From Anisus vortex (taxonomy: Eukaryota > Mollusca > Gastropoda > Planorbidae): 64,000 bases of DNA. The translations under genes and the position numbers were made by a program. Numbering within the stretch: position 1 is the stretch's first letter; each line of letters opens with the position of its first letter. Below are positions 50,332 through 61,968 of the stretch, one piece after another. The DNA lies in NCBI GenBank assembly GCA_949126835.1, contig OX421499.1:25222990-25286989 (forward strand), read 5' to 3'. The notes below the pieces were generated by a model, which saw nothing but the letters and a program-made list of their open reading frames with translations, had not been told where the DNA came from and searched no databases.

Positions 50332-53300
50332 TGTTCGCTATAGGATCGTAGGCCATTTGACCGATTGACACAAAAATTAAATGTATAAATTGGAAACGTC
50401 CTCCAAAAGAAATTTTATTTTATCACTAATAATCATGAAAGTGTTGATTTTATAAATCGAAAAAAATATATCCAGCTATGCAAATACATATAAGAGGTAT
50501 GCAACAAATCACCATTTTTGTTCATTTACTATGTTGAATGCGAGCTCTTATCGGGTTTTTCCCAATGATTCCACTTGCAGTCAGTTGGTTATTAACGGGG
50601 CGTAATCTCCTTTTTAAAAAGGTACTTACCAGCAATTCGGCTTGGAGAGTTTGAATGTGGTACTTTTAAAATATACTAGCGTCTTTTTTTCATTATATAT
50701 ATTTGCTTTATCCTTTTAAGTAAAAGTAACCAAATGTTTTAATTATTTAATGGATTCACATCACTATTGAGAACATCCTTCAAAGGCGACTTTATACACT
50801 CTATAAATTAAATGATATGAATTATAAAGTACAAGTTATAAATGTTTAATTTGTATTTTGTGTCTGTTCGCCGCCCAACTAGGGCATGCGGAACTAAGAA
50901 AAATTAAAGAAATTATTTCTTCAACTTTAAAGCAACCCAGCTATAATATTAATAAAAATATAATTGATTTGTCATATTTTATTTCTATATTTTTGTTTTT
51001 CTACCTGTAAAATTCATCAGCATCGCAAAGAAGGTAGGACTGGAAATACATGAAAAACTTTACAAAGCCTTAGGAGTCTGTCCCAAGACAAAAAGGATTT
51101 ATCCTGGACTGCTCGCAGAGATGACCACCCCAGTCATTCAGGAGGAGCTGATAAAACTGTTGGTTGGCGAGGGGGTTGACCCTGTCTTGGCCAAGAATGC
51201 AGTGGAGAGCAGCTGGATGGAAGGGGACACTGGCCAGGGAAAGACAGCGAAGTCTATTCATCCTGAAATAAGAACTTTGTTTAAAATTTTGAAACAGAAT
51301 AATATCAAGGTATGAACTTAGACATTTGGGAGTTTTTGAAAGAATATTACCGGTAACCCTTCCCGTACCGACCTACTTATTTGCGATGTATACCTTCAGA
51401 CCCAGGCATTATTTGACTAATTATTCCCTACGTCCCAGACATTATTTCAGAATGGCTGAGACAATGATAGGGTTCCGAAATTATTTTTTAACTTTTTTTG
51501 TTGGTAAAAATTGATGATAACACGAAGAGAGTAAATTGCTAGAAACATAATAACTTACCTTATTATATTAGAATAATCTAATTCATAAAAAAATCTTATT
51601 ATTTCGTAATATTAATCCATAAGAAAAAGTCTCATCAAAAAGTTTTGCCATAATAACGGAAGGTAATTCGGTAGCATCCATTAGGACTGCACTTTCAACT
51701 TTGAAAAAAACAACTCAGTAATTGGTCAATTTTCATCATTTAAAAAGCAAAATAAAATTCAACTATTCAACTATCAAATAAATATTCTGCCCGAGACTAT
51801 GGTGAAATGTCAAATCCTTTATTTTGATCTTTAAATAGACACCCTTCCTTTTGGGAAATATACGCGGCTGGGTTCCAGGAAATTTTGTATTTGGAGGAAA
51901 AAATATGCGTCTGGGTCTGAGGTAAAGAAGTAGTTTGATGAAAATATACGCGACTGGGACTGTAAGGGTTAAAAAGCATTGTCATTAAGGGGCATAACTA
52001 ATTTATTTATTTCTGTAACACAATAGCAATAAGTTAAAAAAAAAAGAAGCTAAGCTAGAAACAATTATTGAACAGAATGTAGATTTAATGCAATATCCTG
52101 TATTCTTGTGAAAACCATGTTTAGAAAATTGTCAAGAAAATTAACAAGATTTTCTTCATTTGCATTTCCCAAAATACACTTTTAGTGTATGAATCATTAC
52201 ATAACTGTCCAATATGTATCCAAACCACAGATTGCTATTTGCACCGCTGACAACAGAAGAGGCACATTGAACACCCTGAAGAACCTGGACCTGTCCCAGT
52301 ACATTGACATGGTAGTTTGTGGTGATGACCCCTGCACCCAGCCTAAGCCATCTCCTCACAATGCATGGAAAATTTGTGGAGCATTGGGCATAGATCCCAA
52401 GGTATTTAATACTGTATATGTTAAAGTGTCTTAAAGTGCTTGCATTTCATTTTAACAGTTCTGAAAGTGCGAGTTATATGTTAATGTTAAATCCTCATAC
52501 ATTCTTGCTGTTATTGTTTCCAATTTTGTCAAAAGTTTTCTTCAAAGAACTATTGATTGATAGTGTGAGTAAGGTAGAGACTGTAAATATTCCTTAATGG
52601 ACATGTTAAACAAAGTAACATCAGTTATTTTCTGGGCTTATTACTTAAAATTATTATTCAAATAAAATATTTTGTTGTTTAAAATTGATATTATTATAAT
52701 TACCTTAGAGTAAATATTACAAATAAAATATTTTTAAGTGTTAGGAGTTGGTGTCAATATATGATGGTGAGTTTGAGCTATATATATAATAGATACATTT
52801 TTCTCTCTGAAATGTTTCATAGATAATGTATGACATTATTATTAGAAGATGTCATTTGTTTTTTTTTTGCCAACTGTCAATTATTCTTAACTAAACTAAA
52901 TAATGTTGACAAAACCAAAATGTTTTTATAATCTTTAAGATTAAATGATAACTTAGTTTTTTTTTTTTATCTGTGAAAGTTGTGTGTGTGTTGTCATGAG
53001 ATTCCTTTAAGTGACCATCAAAATGTACACATAATGTGTTTTCAGCATGCAGTGATGGTTGGTGATACGAAAGCAGATGTAGGTATGGGCCATGCAGCCA
53101 AGCTTGGCTGGGTCGTTGGTGTACTAAGTGGCATTGGAGACACTAAAGAACTTCTTCCAGAGGCCAACTATATCATAACCAAGTATGTCCCAAAGCTTTC
53201 TTTATTTTTTCTTTTTCAATATTAATCTTTGACCTCTTCTAATTGATTACATTAAATTTTAGCATCAGCTTAACAATGCTGTGTCTAAACATTTAGGGGG

Positions 53301-56300
53301 CATAACTATATAGGAACTGTGACTAGAGTAGTTTTTCAAATATAAGCTTTTCAAGTGAAGGAAACAATTTTAATTATTCTATGTTTGTCCTCCAATTTCA
53401 ACTGTTGACCTGTTTTTTAAACTGCTGTTGTAAAATGCTGAAAACATTCCATGATCTCAATGACTACAAAAATTTGTTTTCTCTATTGTGACTCAGCTCT
53501 GGTTTAAAATAAAAAAAAATATTATTGTTTATGATATACGGTAGTCTATGGTTACCAAAAGTTGTAAACATTTTGATACATGTAAGTATAAAATGATTGA
53601 TACAACTTTTTTATTGAATAATTGGTAAAAAAATTTTTATTGAATAATTGATAAACATTTTTCTAAAATGATTGATAAATCTTTATTATAAAATGATTGA
53701 TAAAACTTGAAAACATTTTGATGCATGTAGCTAGAAATTGATTGCTTATTTAACTTGACACCATTTTAATGTGCTGTGGATAACAGTGTGAAAGACCTAC
53801 TTCCACTCATCCTCCCATACAATAAGTGGGTAAACTGTTACACATACTCCTCCTTCGAGCGTGTGCTGAGAGAGCCCTTAGACCTTAACCTGGGAGAGAG
53901 GTCATCAGTCGATCATATAGACCTGAAGAAGTATGATGTTGTCATATTTGACCTGAATGGGACACTGGTCTGTGCTCATGACAAGTACATCAAATGGCTT
54001 GAAAAGTTGGCAGAAAGGTGCTCTTATATTATAATTTTTTAAATAGCAGATGATTGTATTTTACTTAAATTGTTTTGTCAGATAGAACATTAATGAAAAT
54101 TATTATTGCCAATAAGTTGGCAAATTTGTTACTAAAGCAGATCATTATAATTTAAATCTTAATTTTTTAAAAATATATTTTCAGTGTTCCTCAAATTATT
54201 GTATTTTTTTTTTTTTCTTAAAAATTTTGTTGAAGGCTTGAGAATAAAACTGGCATGAATTTGTCATCACTGATTTACCAGCAATTTGGTGTGTCTCAAG
54301 AGACAAAGAAAGTCCAGACTGGACTCTTGGAACAAGGGTCACACTCCCAGTTGAAAGAAGCACTGGTGAAAATCTTGAGACAGAAAGGGTTTCATTACGA
54401 AGAGGCTTTGATTACAATAAATCAGGTAACAATGGGGAATTAAAACAAACACTCAAATTAAATTTTATTTTATTCCCAAGTGGCATTTGGGCAAGGAATG
54501 GGAAGCCTGATCTAGTAATGAAAGGGTTTCATTACGAAGAGGCTTTGATTACAATAAATCAGGTAACAGAATAATGGGGAATTAAAACAAACACTCAAAT
54601 TAAATTTTATTTTATTTCCAAGTGGCATTTGGGCAAGGAATGGGAAGCCTGATCTAGTAATGAAAACCCCTTTTATAGAAAGATAGTCTTCATCTTATAA
54701 TGTTATTATTATGCTAAATAAGAATTCAGCACAGAATCTCAAAAGGGTGTCTGTTATATATTGAGTTCAAATACAAGCATCACTGAATGTTATTTTGGCA
54801 GTTGCTATACAATAACACTTTAAATGTATTCTGTATTGTTGTGTAGTGTACCTTTGTCACTATACCTCAAGCACAGTGGCTTCTATTCCGACCCTAACCT
54901 GTGACATAAATCATGAAGGAATGTGGACCAGAAAACTCAGTTAAATATTTAATTGTTCTTTTATTGTATCTGACAACAGCAAATAATGCCCCCAAAAAAT
55001 CAAATGCAAACATTTAATTATCTTCTGTAGGCATTTAAAGATTGTGAGGATATCATAAAGGTGGCCAATGTTGTTTCCCTTGACAAAGATGTACAGCTGT
55101 TGTTCAGGATCTTGAAAGAGAATGGAGTGAGGATAGCCATCAACACATCCGAGGCCCGGGAGACAGCAGTGAATGATCTGAAGGCAATTGGCCTGTCATC
55201 CTGCGTTGATATGATGGTGTGCGGTGACGACCCTATCTCTAAGCTGAAGCCTGACCCACACAACCTGCAGCTGATATCTGAGGAGATGGGCACCAGCCCT
55301 GATAAAATTGTCATGGTTGGTGACACTAAAGAAGATATTCTAATGGGCCACAATGCTAAGGTAACCCTTTTTAATTGGTTTCCTTCTTATGGCATTGATT
55401 GAGATTAGATAATAAGAGTATATTTTTAAAAACTATATACAGAAGATTTAAAATACAATTATATATTCATTTTGTCTCTTAAAATTAAGTTTATTTCTTT
55501 AATGTTTTTTGTTCTGTACCAAAAGTTCTGAAAGAATTTTTGTTTAAAGTAAAATGTGGGCCTATCCTGCTAGTTCTGCTTCACTACCATCATCCACATG
55601 AGTGATATTTGCAACTTTATGATGAAGTTTTTTACAAACTTTTTTACTATTATATTGAGTTGTTGGTCACACATCTACCGTATATACTCGCATGTAGGTC
55701 TCACTTTTTAAAACTTAAAATTTCAAAAATTAGGAGTGTGACCTACACACTTGACATAGTTTTGAAAAGGTTTTAAAAATATCACTTCTCTGTCTTTATG
55801 TTGCAACTATCAACCATATCTGTGGTTGTAAAGATGTAGAATTACTAGGCTTTTGCTTAGGCCTACATTTTACATTAAGAAAACTTTTGTGGGTGTAAAT
55901 ATAATATCTTTATTTAATTGAAATAGTCAAATATTTAAGGTTTTCAGACCCCTACACCCTTTTCTTTTGAAGTTTTGGACCGAGTTTGTATTGCCAAAGA
56001 GTAGTGTAAGCCTAAGGCGGCATTTTTTATATCGATTATAAATTACAATTTGGAAAGAACCGTAAATGTGTAAAAGCCTTTCTAGACCTATAATATAGGG
56101 ATATTCTTGTAGACTAGTAGCTTAAGATGCATTTTATTTAGGACCTATCGCTTAGGCCTATAGGCTATAGCCATGTTTAAGCAATGTTTCCACAACTACA
56201 ATCTGCCTATTGACAAATTGCACCAAATTTTGGAAAAACTCTACACTCAAACTTTTTTTTTCAAATCTATATAGAAATAAAGCGTGAAATGACAATAGTG

Positions 56301-58631
56301 TATTTCATTTTTCCTTAGTAGCATCTAGCTTATTGTCAGTCGCGAAAGAGAACAAGATAAAAAGCCAGCACTGACCACTTATAAATTTTATCGCGTAGTT
56401 GCGTTTGAAATCATTACAAACAATAGTAATGGTAATTAGGGCACTTGTATATCTCTGTCCATGACAGCGCTGTCGAGTCTAAAGAGTGCACTTTGAATAA
56501 ATTTTTTTGTGTCAACCTATAAATGAGTAAATATGGTACTTAAAAATTAATTTTTGTAAAGTCCAACCTATAACCAAGTAAATATGGAAAGTAGTCGTTA
56601 TTTATTCCATTTTTTAAATTATTATTGTCAGGGTTTCATTACAATGAAAGACTTATTTATAGTTTTTTGTACATTTATATAAATACACTAATTTTTTCTT
56701 TTTTTTCTTAACAGGTTGGTTTGACTATTGGAGTTTTAACAGGAATTGGTTCACATGCAGATTTGATCACAGCAGATCACATTGTACCCAGCGTAAGTGA
56801 AATTTTAAAACATCTCAAAGCCAAAGAGAATTTTTCTTCTAATTCTCTTGCACAGCCAACAGCTGCAGCTCGTACAGATCTGGCCGCCCCAAAAAGGTCT
56901 TACTCAACCGTTGCTGGAAGCAGGCGAGCGCGTGCATCACCCATCGCCAGCCCAGAACCGTTTCGCCTCACCAAGCAGAAATATGACTACATCATTGTTG
57001 GGGCAGGCTCAGCTGGATGTGTCATAGCCAACAGGCTGTCTGAGGATGGTAAGTCCAGTGTGCTGCTGATAGAGGCAGGCCCTAAAGACAACACTTGGAA
57101 GATCAGCATGCCTGCAGCGCTGATGTACAACCTCTGTGATGACAATTATAACTGGTATTATCACACAGAGCCTGAGCCACATCTAAACAACAGGGTTATG
57201 TACCAGCCCAGAGGCAGAGTCTTGGGTGGCAGCTCCTCCCTCAATGCCATGGTTTACATCAGGGGTCACGCAAAGGACTATGACCGCTGGGAAAGGGAGG
57301 GCGCTGCTGGCTGGTCCTACGCAGATTGCCTCCCTTACTTCAAGAAATCTCAGTGTCACGAGTTAGGTCCAAATGATTACAGAGGAGGGGATGGACCTTT
57401 GAAAGTTTCCAGAGGTAAAACTAACCACCCACTTCATAATGCTTTTATTGAGGCAGGGCAACAAGCCGGCTATCCTTTTACTGATGATATGAATGGTTAT
57501 CAGCAGGAAGGATTAGGCTGGCTCGATATGACAGTACATAAAGGTGTCCGGTGGAGCGCTGCAACTGCCTACCTATGGCCTGCTACCGCCAGAGCCAACC
57601 TTGACCTGCTGACAAAAACCATGACTAATAGAGTTTTGTTTTCTGGGCGCCGGGCAGTAGGGGTTGAGATCAACCAGACAGGGTGGACTGAAACTGTGGA
57701 AGCGGAAAAAGAAGTCATTCTCTGTGGCGGGGCCATCAACTCACCTCAGCTACTTTCTCTTTCTGGAGTAGGTGATGGAGATCTGCTGAAATCTCTGGAT
57801 ATACCTGTTGTTCAACATCTGCCTGGTGTTGGAAAGAACCTTCAGGATCACTTGGAGGTGTATGTCCAGCAGGCGTGCACACAGCCCATAACGCTATACT
57901 CAGCACAGTGGAAGTATCCGCACAATATGATCAGGATTGGCCTGGAGTGGTTCCTTTTCCAAACAGGCTACGGCGCCACCTCACATCTAGAATCTGGGGG
58001 GTTCATTCGTTCTAGGGCTGGAGTTGAGCACCCAAATCTACAGTACCATTTCCTGCCATCAACTGTTGTTGACCATGGAAGGCAGATGGGACCATGTCAT
58101 GCCTATCAAGTTCACATCGGTCCCATGAGGCCCACATCTCGTGGCTCAGTTACCATCAAATCTCTCAACCCCAGTGAGCACCCAAGAATTGTGTTCAATT
58201 ATCTCTCCACTCCAGAAGACTGCAGAGAATTCATTGAGGGCATCAAGTTGACCCGTGAAATTTTTGCCCAAAAGGCTTTCGACGAGTTCAGGGGCAAAGA
58301 ACTAGCCCCAGGGCCTGACTGTGTCTCCGATAAGCAAATTGATGCCTTTCTACGCAGCAAGACAGACACTGCTTATCACCCCTCTTGCTCTTGCAAAATG
58401 GGTTCTCCGAATGATCCCATGGCTGTGGTTGACTCTGACTGCCGGGTAATGGGGGTGGAAGGCCTGAGGGTGGTGGATGCATCGATCATGCCATCAGTGG
58501 TTAGTGGAAACCTAAATGGTCCGACCATCATGCTTGCAGAAAAAGCCGCTGAAAAAATAAGGGGATTAACTCCACTTCCAAAATCCAAGGCAGCCGTTTG
58601 GGAACCCGCTGACCTCAACAAACAGAGATAA
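49907..58631 (+). CDS. HAD-HAD-choline dehydrogenase fusion protein (start exon not found)
   Basis: Eight exons with matching phases: about 49907-50114, 51021-51309, 52231-52401, 53046-53182, 53787-54017, 54235-54425, 55031-55360 and 56715-58631, over 1,150 residues. HAD1 has all four motifs: FDKDGTL, ICTADN, the Lys in QPKPSPHN, and VGDTKADVGMGHA. HAD2 has FDLNGTLVC (second Asp replaced by Asn), AINTSEAR, KLKPDPHN and VGDTKEDILMGHNAK. Both resemble the phosphoglycolate-phosphatase-like class. The rest is a complete GMC oxidoreductase very close to animal choline dehydrogenase, which oxidises choline to betaine aldehyde on the inner mitochondrial membrane using FAD. No in-frame ATG precedes HAD motif I in the first exon seen, and its acceptor is ambiguous, so an upstream start exon is needed. 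The donor of exon 5 (GTGCTC) is weak. Two separate genes remain possible only if an unseen alternative first exon exists. Confidence 0.88.
50297..50328. repeat. TA microsatellite
   Basis: About sixteen TA units in the first visible intron of the fusion gene. Confidence 0.9.
51021..53182 (+). CDS. HAD1 domain exons of the fusion gene
   Basis: Three exons encode the cap and core of the first HAD domain after the FDKDGTL exon. The cap is in 51021-51309 (helical, GVCPKTKRIYPGLLAEMTTP). Motif II and the DDPCTQPKPSPHN loop with the motif III Lys are in 52231-52401. Motif IV VGDTKAD and the C-terminal VVGVLSGIGDTKELLPEA are in 53046-53182. Every catalytic position is kept: nucleophile and acid Asp, Thr, Lys, and the paired acidic residues. 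An active phosphatase is likely; substrate unknown. Confidence 0.85.
53787..55360 (+). CDS. HAD2 domain exons of the fusion gene
   Basis: Exons 53787-54017, 54235-54425 and 55031-55360. They start with a linker (LLPLILPYNKWVNCYTYSSF) and then motif I FDLNGTLVCAHDKYIKWL. The D-x-N in place of D-x-D removes the general acid/base residue that HAD phosphatases use, while nucleophile Asp, Thr/Ser, Lys and motif IV remain. The best guess is weak activity or a structural or regulatory role. The C-terminal strand GVLTGIGSHADL is encoded by the next exon together with the dehydrogenase. Confidence 0.85.
54385..54661 (+). repeat. Tandem duplication of an exon end plus splice donor
   Basis: Copy 1 is 54385-54520 and copy 2 is 54521-54661, nearly identical apart from a 5-base insertion after the donor. 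Copy 1 begins inside the HAD2 exon 54235-54425. Copy 2 therefore repeats the last 41 exon bases and the GTAACA donor inside the intron, with no acceptor of its own. Confidence 0.95.
55675..56538. mobile_element. ACCGTATATACTCGC element copy, intron before the CHDH exon
   Basis: Left edge TACCGTATATACTCGCATGT; right edge near 56521-56538 is the decayed ATGAGTAAATATGGTA. The interior is co-linear with the POLR2C intron 1 copy (TTTTGGACCGAGTTTGTATTG, AAAAGCCAGCACTGACC, GTTGCGTTTGAAATCATTAC). Confidence 0.7.
56715..58631 (+). CDS. CHDH: Single exon encoding end of HAD2, linker and full choline dehydrogenase
   Basis: This 1,917-base exon is open throughout. It starts with the last HAD2 strand (VGLTIGVLTGIGSHADL), passes through a low-complexity linker (about 56817-56975, with KRSYSTVAGSRRARA) and enters the GMC fold at YDYIIVGAGSAGC (GxGxxG at about 57000). 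Family marks include PRGRVLGGSSSLNAMVYIRG, HLPGVGKNLQDHLE, AYHPSCSCKMG (active-site His) and VVSGNLNGPTIM (active-site Asn). The length of the GMC part, about 550 residues, is normal. No Met codon occurs between the acceptor and the FAD-binding motif, so the dehydrogenase cannot start within this exon. Candidate polyadenylation signal at 59317-59322. Confidence 0.95.
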   Translation, partial: VGLTIGVLTGIGSHADLITADHIVPSVSEILKHLKAKENFSSNSLAQPTAAARTDLAAPKRSYSTVAGSRRARASPIASPEPFRLTKQKYDYIIVGAGSAGCVIANRLSEDGKSSVLLIEAGPKDNTWKISMPAALMYNLCDDNYNWYYHTEPEPHLNNRVMYQPRGRVLGGSSSLNAMVYIRGHAKDYDRWEREGAAGWSYADCLPYFKKSQCHELGPNDYRGGDGPLKVSRGKTNHPLHNAFIEAGQQAGYPFTDDMNGYQQEGLGWLDMTVHKGVRWSAATAYLWPATARANLDLLTKTMTNRVLFSGRRAVGVEINQTGWTETVEAEKEVILCGGAINSPQLLSLSGVGDGDLLKSLDIPVVQHLPGVGKNLQDHLEVYVQQACTQPITLYSAQWKYPHNMIRIGLEWFLFQTGYGATSHLESGGFIRSRAGVEHPNLQYHFLPSTVVDHGRQMGPCHAYQVHIGPMRPTSRGSVTIKSLNPSEHPRIVFNYLSTPEDCREFIEGIKLTREIFAQKAFDEFRGKELAPGPDCVSDKQIDAFLRSKTDTAYHPSCSCKMGSPNDPMAVVDSDCRVMGVEGLRVVDASIMPSVVSGNLNGPTIMLAEKAAEKIRGLTPLPKSKAAVWEPADLNKQR

Positions 58632-61600
58632 AAACTGATTTCTGTCATCTCTACAGTGTTTGGATTTTCATTATTTAATAGACAAAGTTAGGGGTATGGG
58701 AATGTTTGAATTTATATACAGACACTTGATGACTTGTTTTTCAAATTTGAAATGTTGTCTTATAAATCATGTTTTATAAAAAATTATATGTAGGTAAGTA
58801 ACATCAGTAACACACAGGTGCTATTTGTATAATATATACCTAAATAACAATTCTCCTTTTTGATTTCTGAATTCTAAAATGCCAGACTTCATAGATCTGC
58901 CTGTTCCCTTCCTTTGTCAGCATTTTACCATTCACAAATTAAAATCTGCACATTTTTTTTTTTACAAAAAATTCAACATCTTAATGTTCCAGTACACTCA
59001 GTGATAAAAAAAAATGTATATAATATTATTATTAGACCTATTATTTTCACTTGAAAATGTTATAGATTTGTTCAAATTAGATCTTTTGTTAGTCTGGATG
59101 GATCTCAAGATATCTCAGAAGATTTTGCTGAACTGTTTACTGCACAGAAATTATTTCAAAGTTTGTGTTCAACATTTTACTAATGTTATGCTAAATATTA
59201 TTTTTATATACACCTATATTATTTCTTTGCTGTTTATAAAGATTTTTTTTTTTTAAGGTAACTAACAGGTTAAAAACATAAATGACAGCTATTAAAAATG
59301 TAATATTTAACTACATAATAAAAGTGGTAGGCTGCAGGAAAAAACAAACAGACAACACATTATCAACTATTTCATGCTTAATACAGTCTTTTTGATATAT
59401 TCTTGTGCATTTAAATGCTTGAGTTTATGAGACTATTACAACAACAAAATAATTTTTTTGCATGTTTACACTTAATTTTTATGATTAAAACAGCTCCAAA
59501 AAAATGAGTGCGAACCCCATGTATTTAAATTTATTTTTCTAGCAATGTCTCATGCTGAAATACTTGTACACTTTTAAAATACACATGTTGGTAGCTGTTC
59601 AATTTTGAAATGTACACTTACCACTCATGGTACGCATACTGTATAACTGTTTAATTTCAGTTTATTTTCTTACCCCTTTAGATGTATAAAAAATGTACTA
59701 TTTAATGTAGTATTGTATATGAAAAAAAAATATTTGTTCAGCTTTTTTTTTTTTTAGCTTACAATTGTTTACAGTCTCTTTGCCATGATCATACACTTTT
59801 TTTTTAGATCATTATTCCATATTTTTTAAACTAGTGATACTTTTATCTGTGATTCAGAATCTTATTGTCCAAGCTATTTATTAATACTGGCTATTCTTTT
59901 TTTTTTTCTTTGTGCTACTCTTTCTTTTAATTATTTATCTGTTCTAATAGTTATATTTTAGTTGGATGTTAAAACAAAGACTTGAAATTTTTAAAAATAC
60001 AAAATGTTGTTGATTTTTCAGTACTTTTTTTTTTATATTCTTTGTTTTTTTGCTGTGTGTGTGATGGAATAGATATAAATATACTATGGAAACACAGTTG
60101 AAACATATTTTTTATTTAGCACATTATCCGCAAAAGTTCCCTAAATACTTGTTCTTACACTATGTGCCATTTTCTCATTGTTGTTCTTTTTGAAACATTT
60201 TGGAGTGATGTCCCTTCGTGTAATAAAATATTTTTATTTACATGTGAATTTAGTGTTGCTATAGAAATTTTAGGAGGGAATTATTTTATTAAATTTTTGT
60301 ATTGTTTTTGTGTATCAAATACTTACATCACCAACAACATATTCTTCATATAAATGCTCTATATTGAAAATATTTTGCTACAAAGTAAAGTATCTTTTTT
60401 TAAACATAAAATAAGAAAAAGGATAACACATTATTTTGTCGACAGAGAACTTGACAAGAAATAAACCAAGTAATTAAAATATAGAGAAACAATAATTCAT
60501 CAATAATATTTAATAAAATAATTATATAAATACAAGTTTTAATACAATATATAAAATATTAAAATAAAATATTTTTTTTATACAACTTAATGCGGAGGCT
60601 GCCAAGCTTTCATATTTAATGTAATCAATGTCAATAATCTCTTATGTTGGATGTCAAAAAGTAATTCATACCATGAAGGTTACTCGTGTATACTGTAGGC
60701 CATCTTGCATGACTACAGGTGATATTTCCTGATTAATCACATAAACTTTAAATTACTCCCTGTAACTGAATGTTACCCTTTACAACTCCAACATTTTAAT
60801 GACTCAGCAATTCAATCTTTGATCCTTTAAATTAAATTTAAATTTACCTTTTAAAACTGAATTTAATCATTGGAAACATAATTTAACTCTTGAAAACAGA
60901 AATTCACCAATTGAAACAGATTTTATTCTTTGAAACAGAAATTTACCTATTGAAATAGATTTTATTCTTTGAAACAGAAATTTACCTATTGAAATAGATT
61001 TTATTCTTTGAAACAGAAATTTACCTATTGAAATAGATTTTATTCTTTGAAACAGAAATTTACCTATTGAAATAGATTTTATTCTTTGAAACAGAAATTT
61101 ACCTATTGAAATAGATTTTATTCTTTGAAACAGAAATTTACCTATTGAAATAGATTTTATTCTTTGAAACAGAAATTTACCTATTGAAATAGATTTTATT
61201 CTTTGAAACAGAAATTTACCTATTGAAATAGATTTTATTCTTTGAAACAGAAATTTACATATTGAAATAGATTTTATTCTTTGAAACAGAAATTTACCAA
61301 TTGAAATAGATTTTCTTCCTATGAAACAAAAATGTACCTTTTAAAACAGAGATTCTTTCCCTATTTCACTACATCAACAGTTGTATGCTTATTATTACAG
61401 TGTGGTTATTACAGTCAAGCTTATTTTATATTTTACAGCAACAGTGAAGTAATATAATCACAAATTGAAGCATTATTGAAGCACTGATTATACAGTAGTC
61501 AAGACTCTGCTGCTAAGAATACTTAGTTGGTTTTACATGATACAGTACATATTTATGGAATATTAGGGTGTGTTTATGCACAATTGAGAAGGCCGCAGGT

Positions 61601-61968
61601 GTGAACATAACAACAAAATTGTTTAATGATAATATGATTAATATCAAATAACAATTTTTTTTTTTTAAATGTTAGAAATGAACCGCTAAAAATGAACATT
61701 TTAGAAATGTTCATGATTTGTTAATATAACAGCTGCATGTGGCTCAGCATAGTGTCATTATTTTCATTTTAATGAGGTTCATTTTATTACAAATAAATAC
61801 AGTAATTTCATTGGAAATATGACATTTAAATTACACAGAAAAGCCAGTTACAAAACTATGGCTCCTAATACTGAAGCCATTTAAAACTGTGGGCAGATTC
61901 TGATAGGTCAGTGAGGTCAGCTTCACTGTTCAATAAAAAGCAGCCATATTATGAGATTTTGTTGTTCA
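58632..61968. other. 3' UTR and intergenic sequence between convergent genes
   Basis: AT-rich with many homopolymer T runs and no recognised gene. It probably contains the fusion gene's 3' UTR (candidate AATAAA at 59317-59322) and the EF-hand gene's (AATAAA on the minus strand, complement of 61783-61788). A 39-bp minisatellite sits at 60.9-61.3 kb. Confidence 0.6.
60895..61335. repeat. 39 bp minisatellite
   Basis: About ten units of CTATTGAAATAGATTTTATT followed by CTTTGAAACAGAAATTTAC, near-perfect in the middle and decaying at both ends. Confidence 0.92.

Noticed and set aside
58376..58648. Minus-strand ORF overlapping the CHDH exon
   Set aside because: Antisense shadow of a strongly conserved coding exon.
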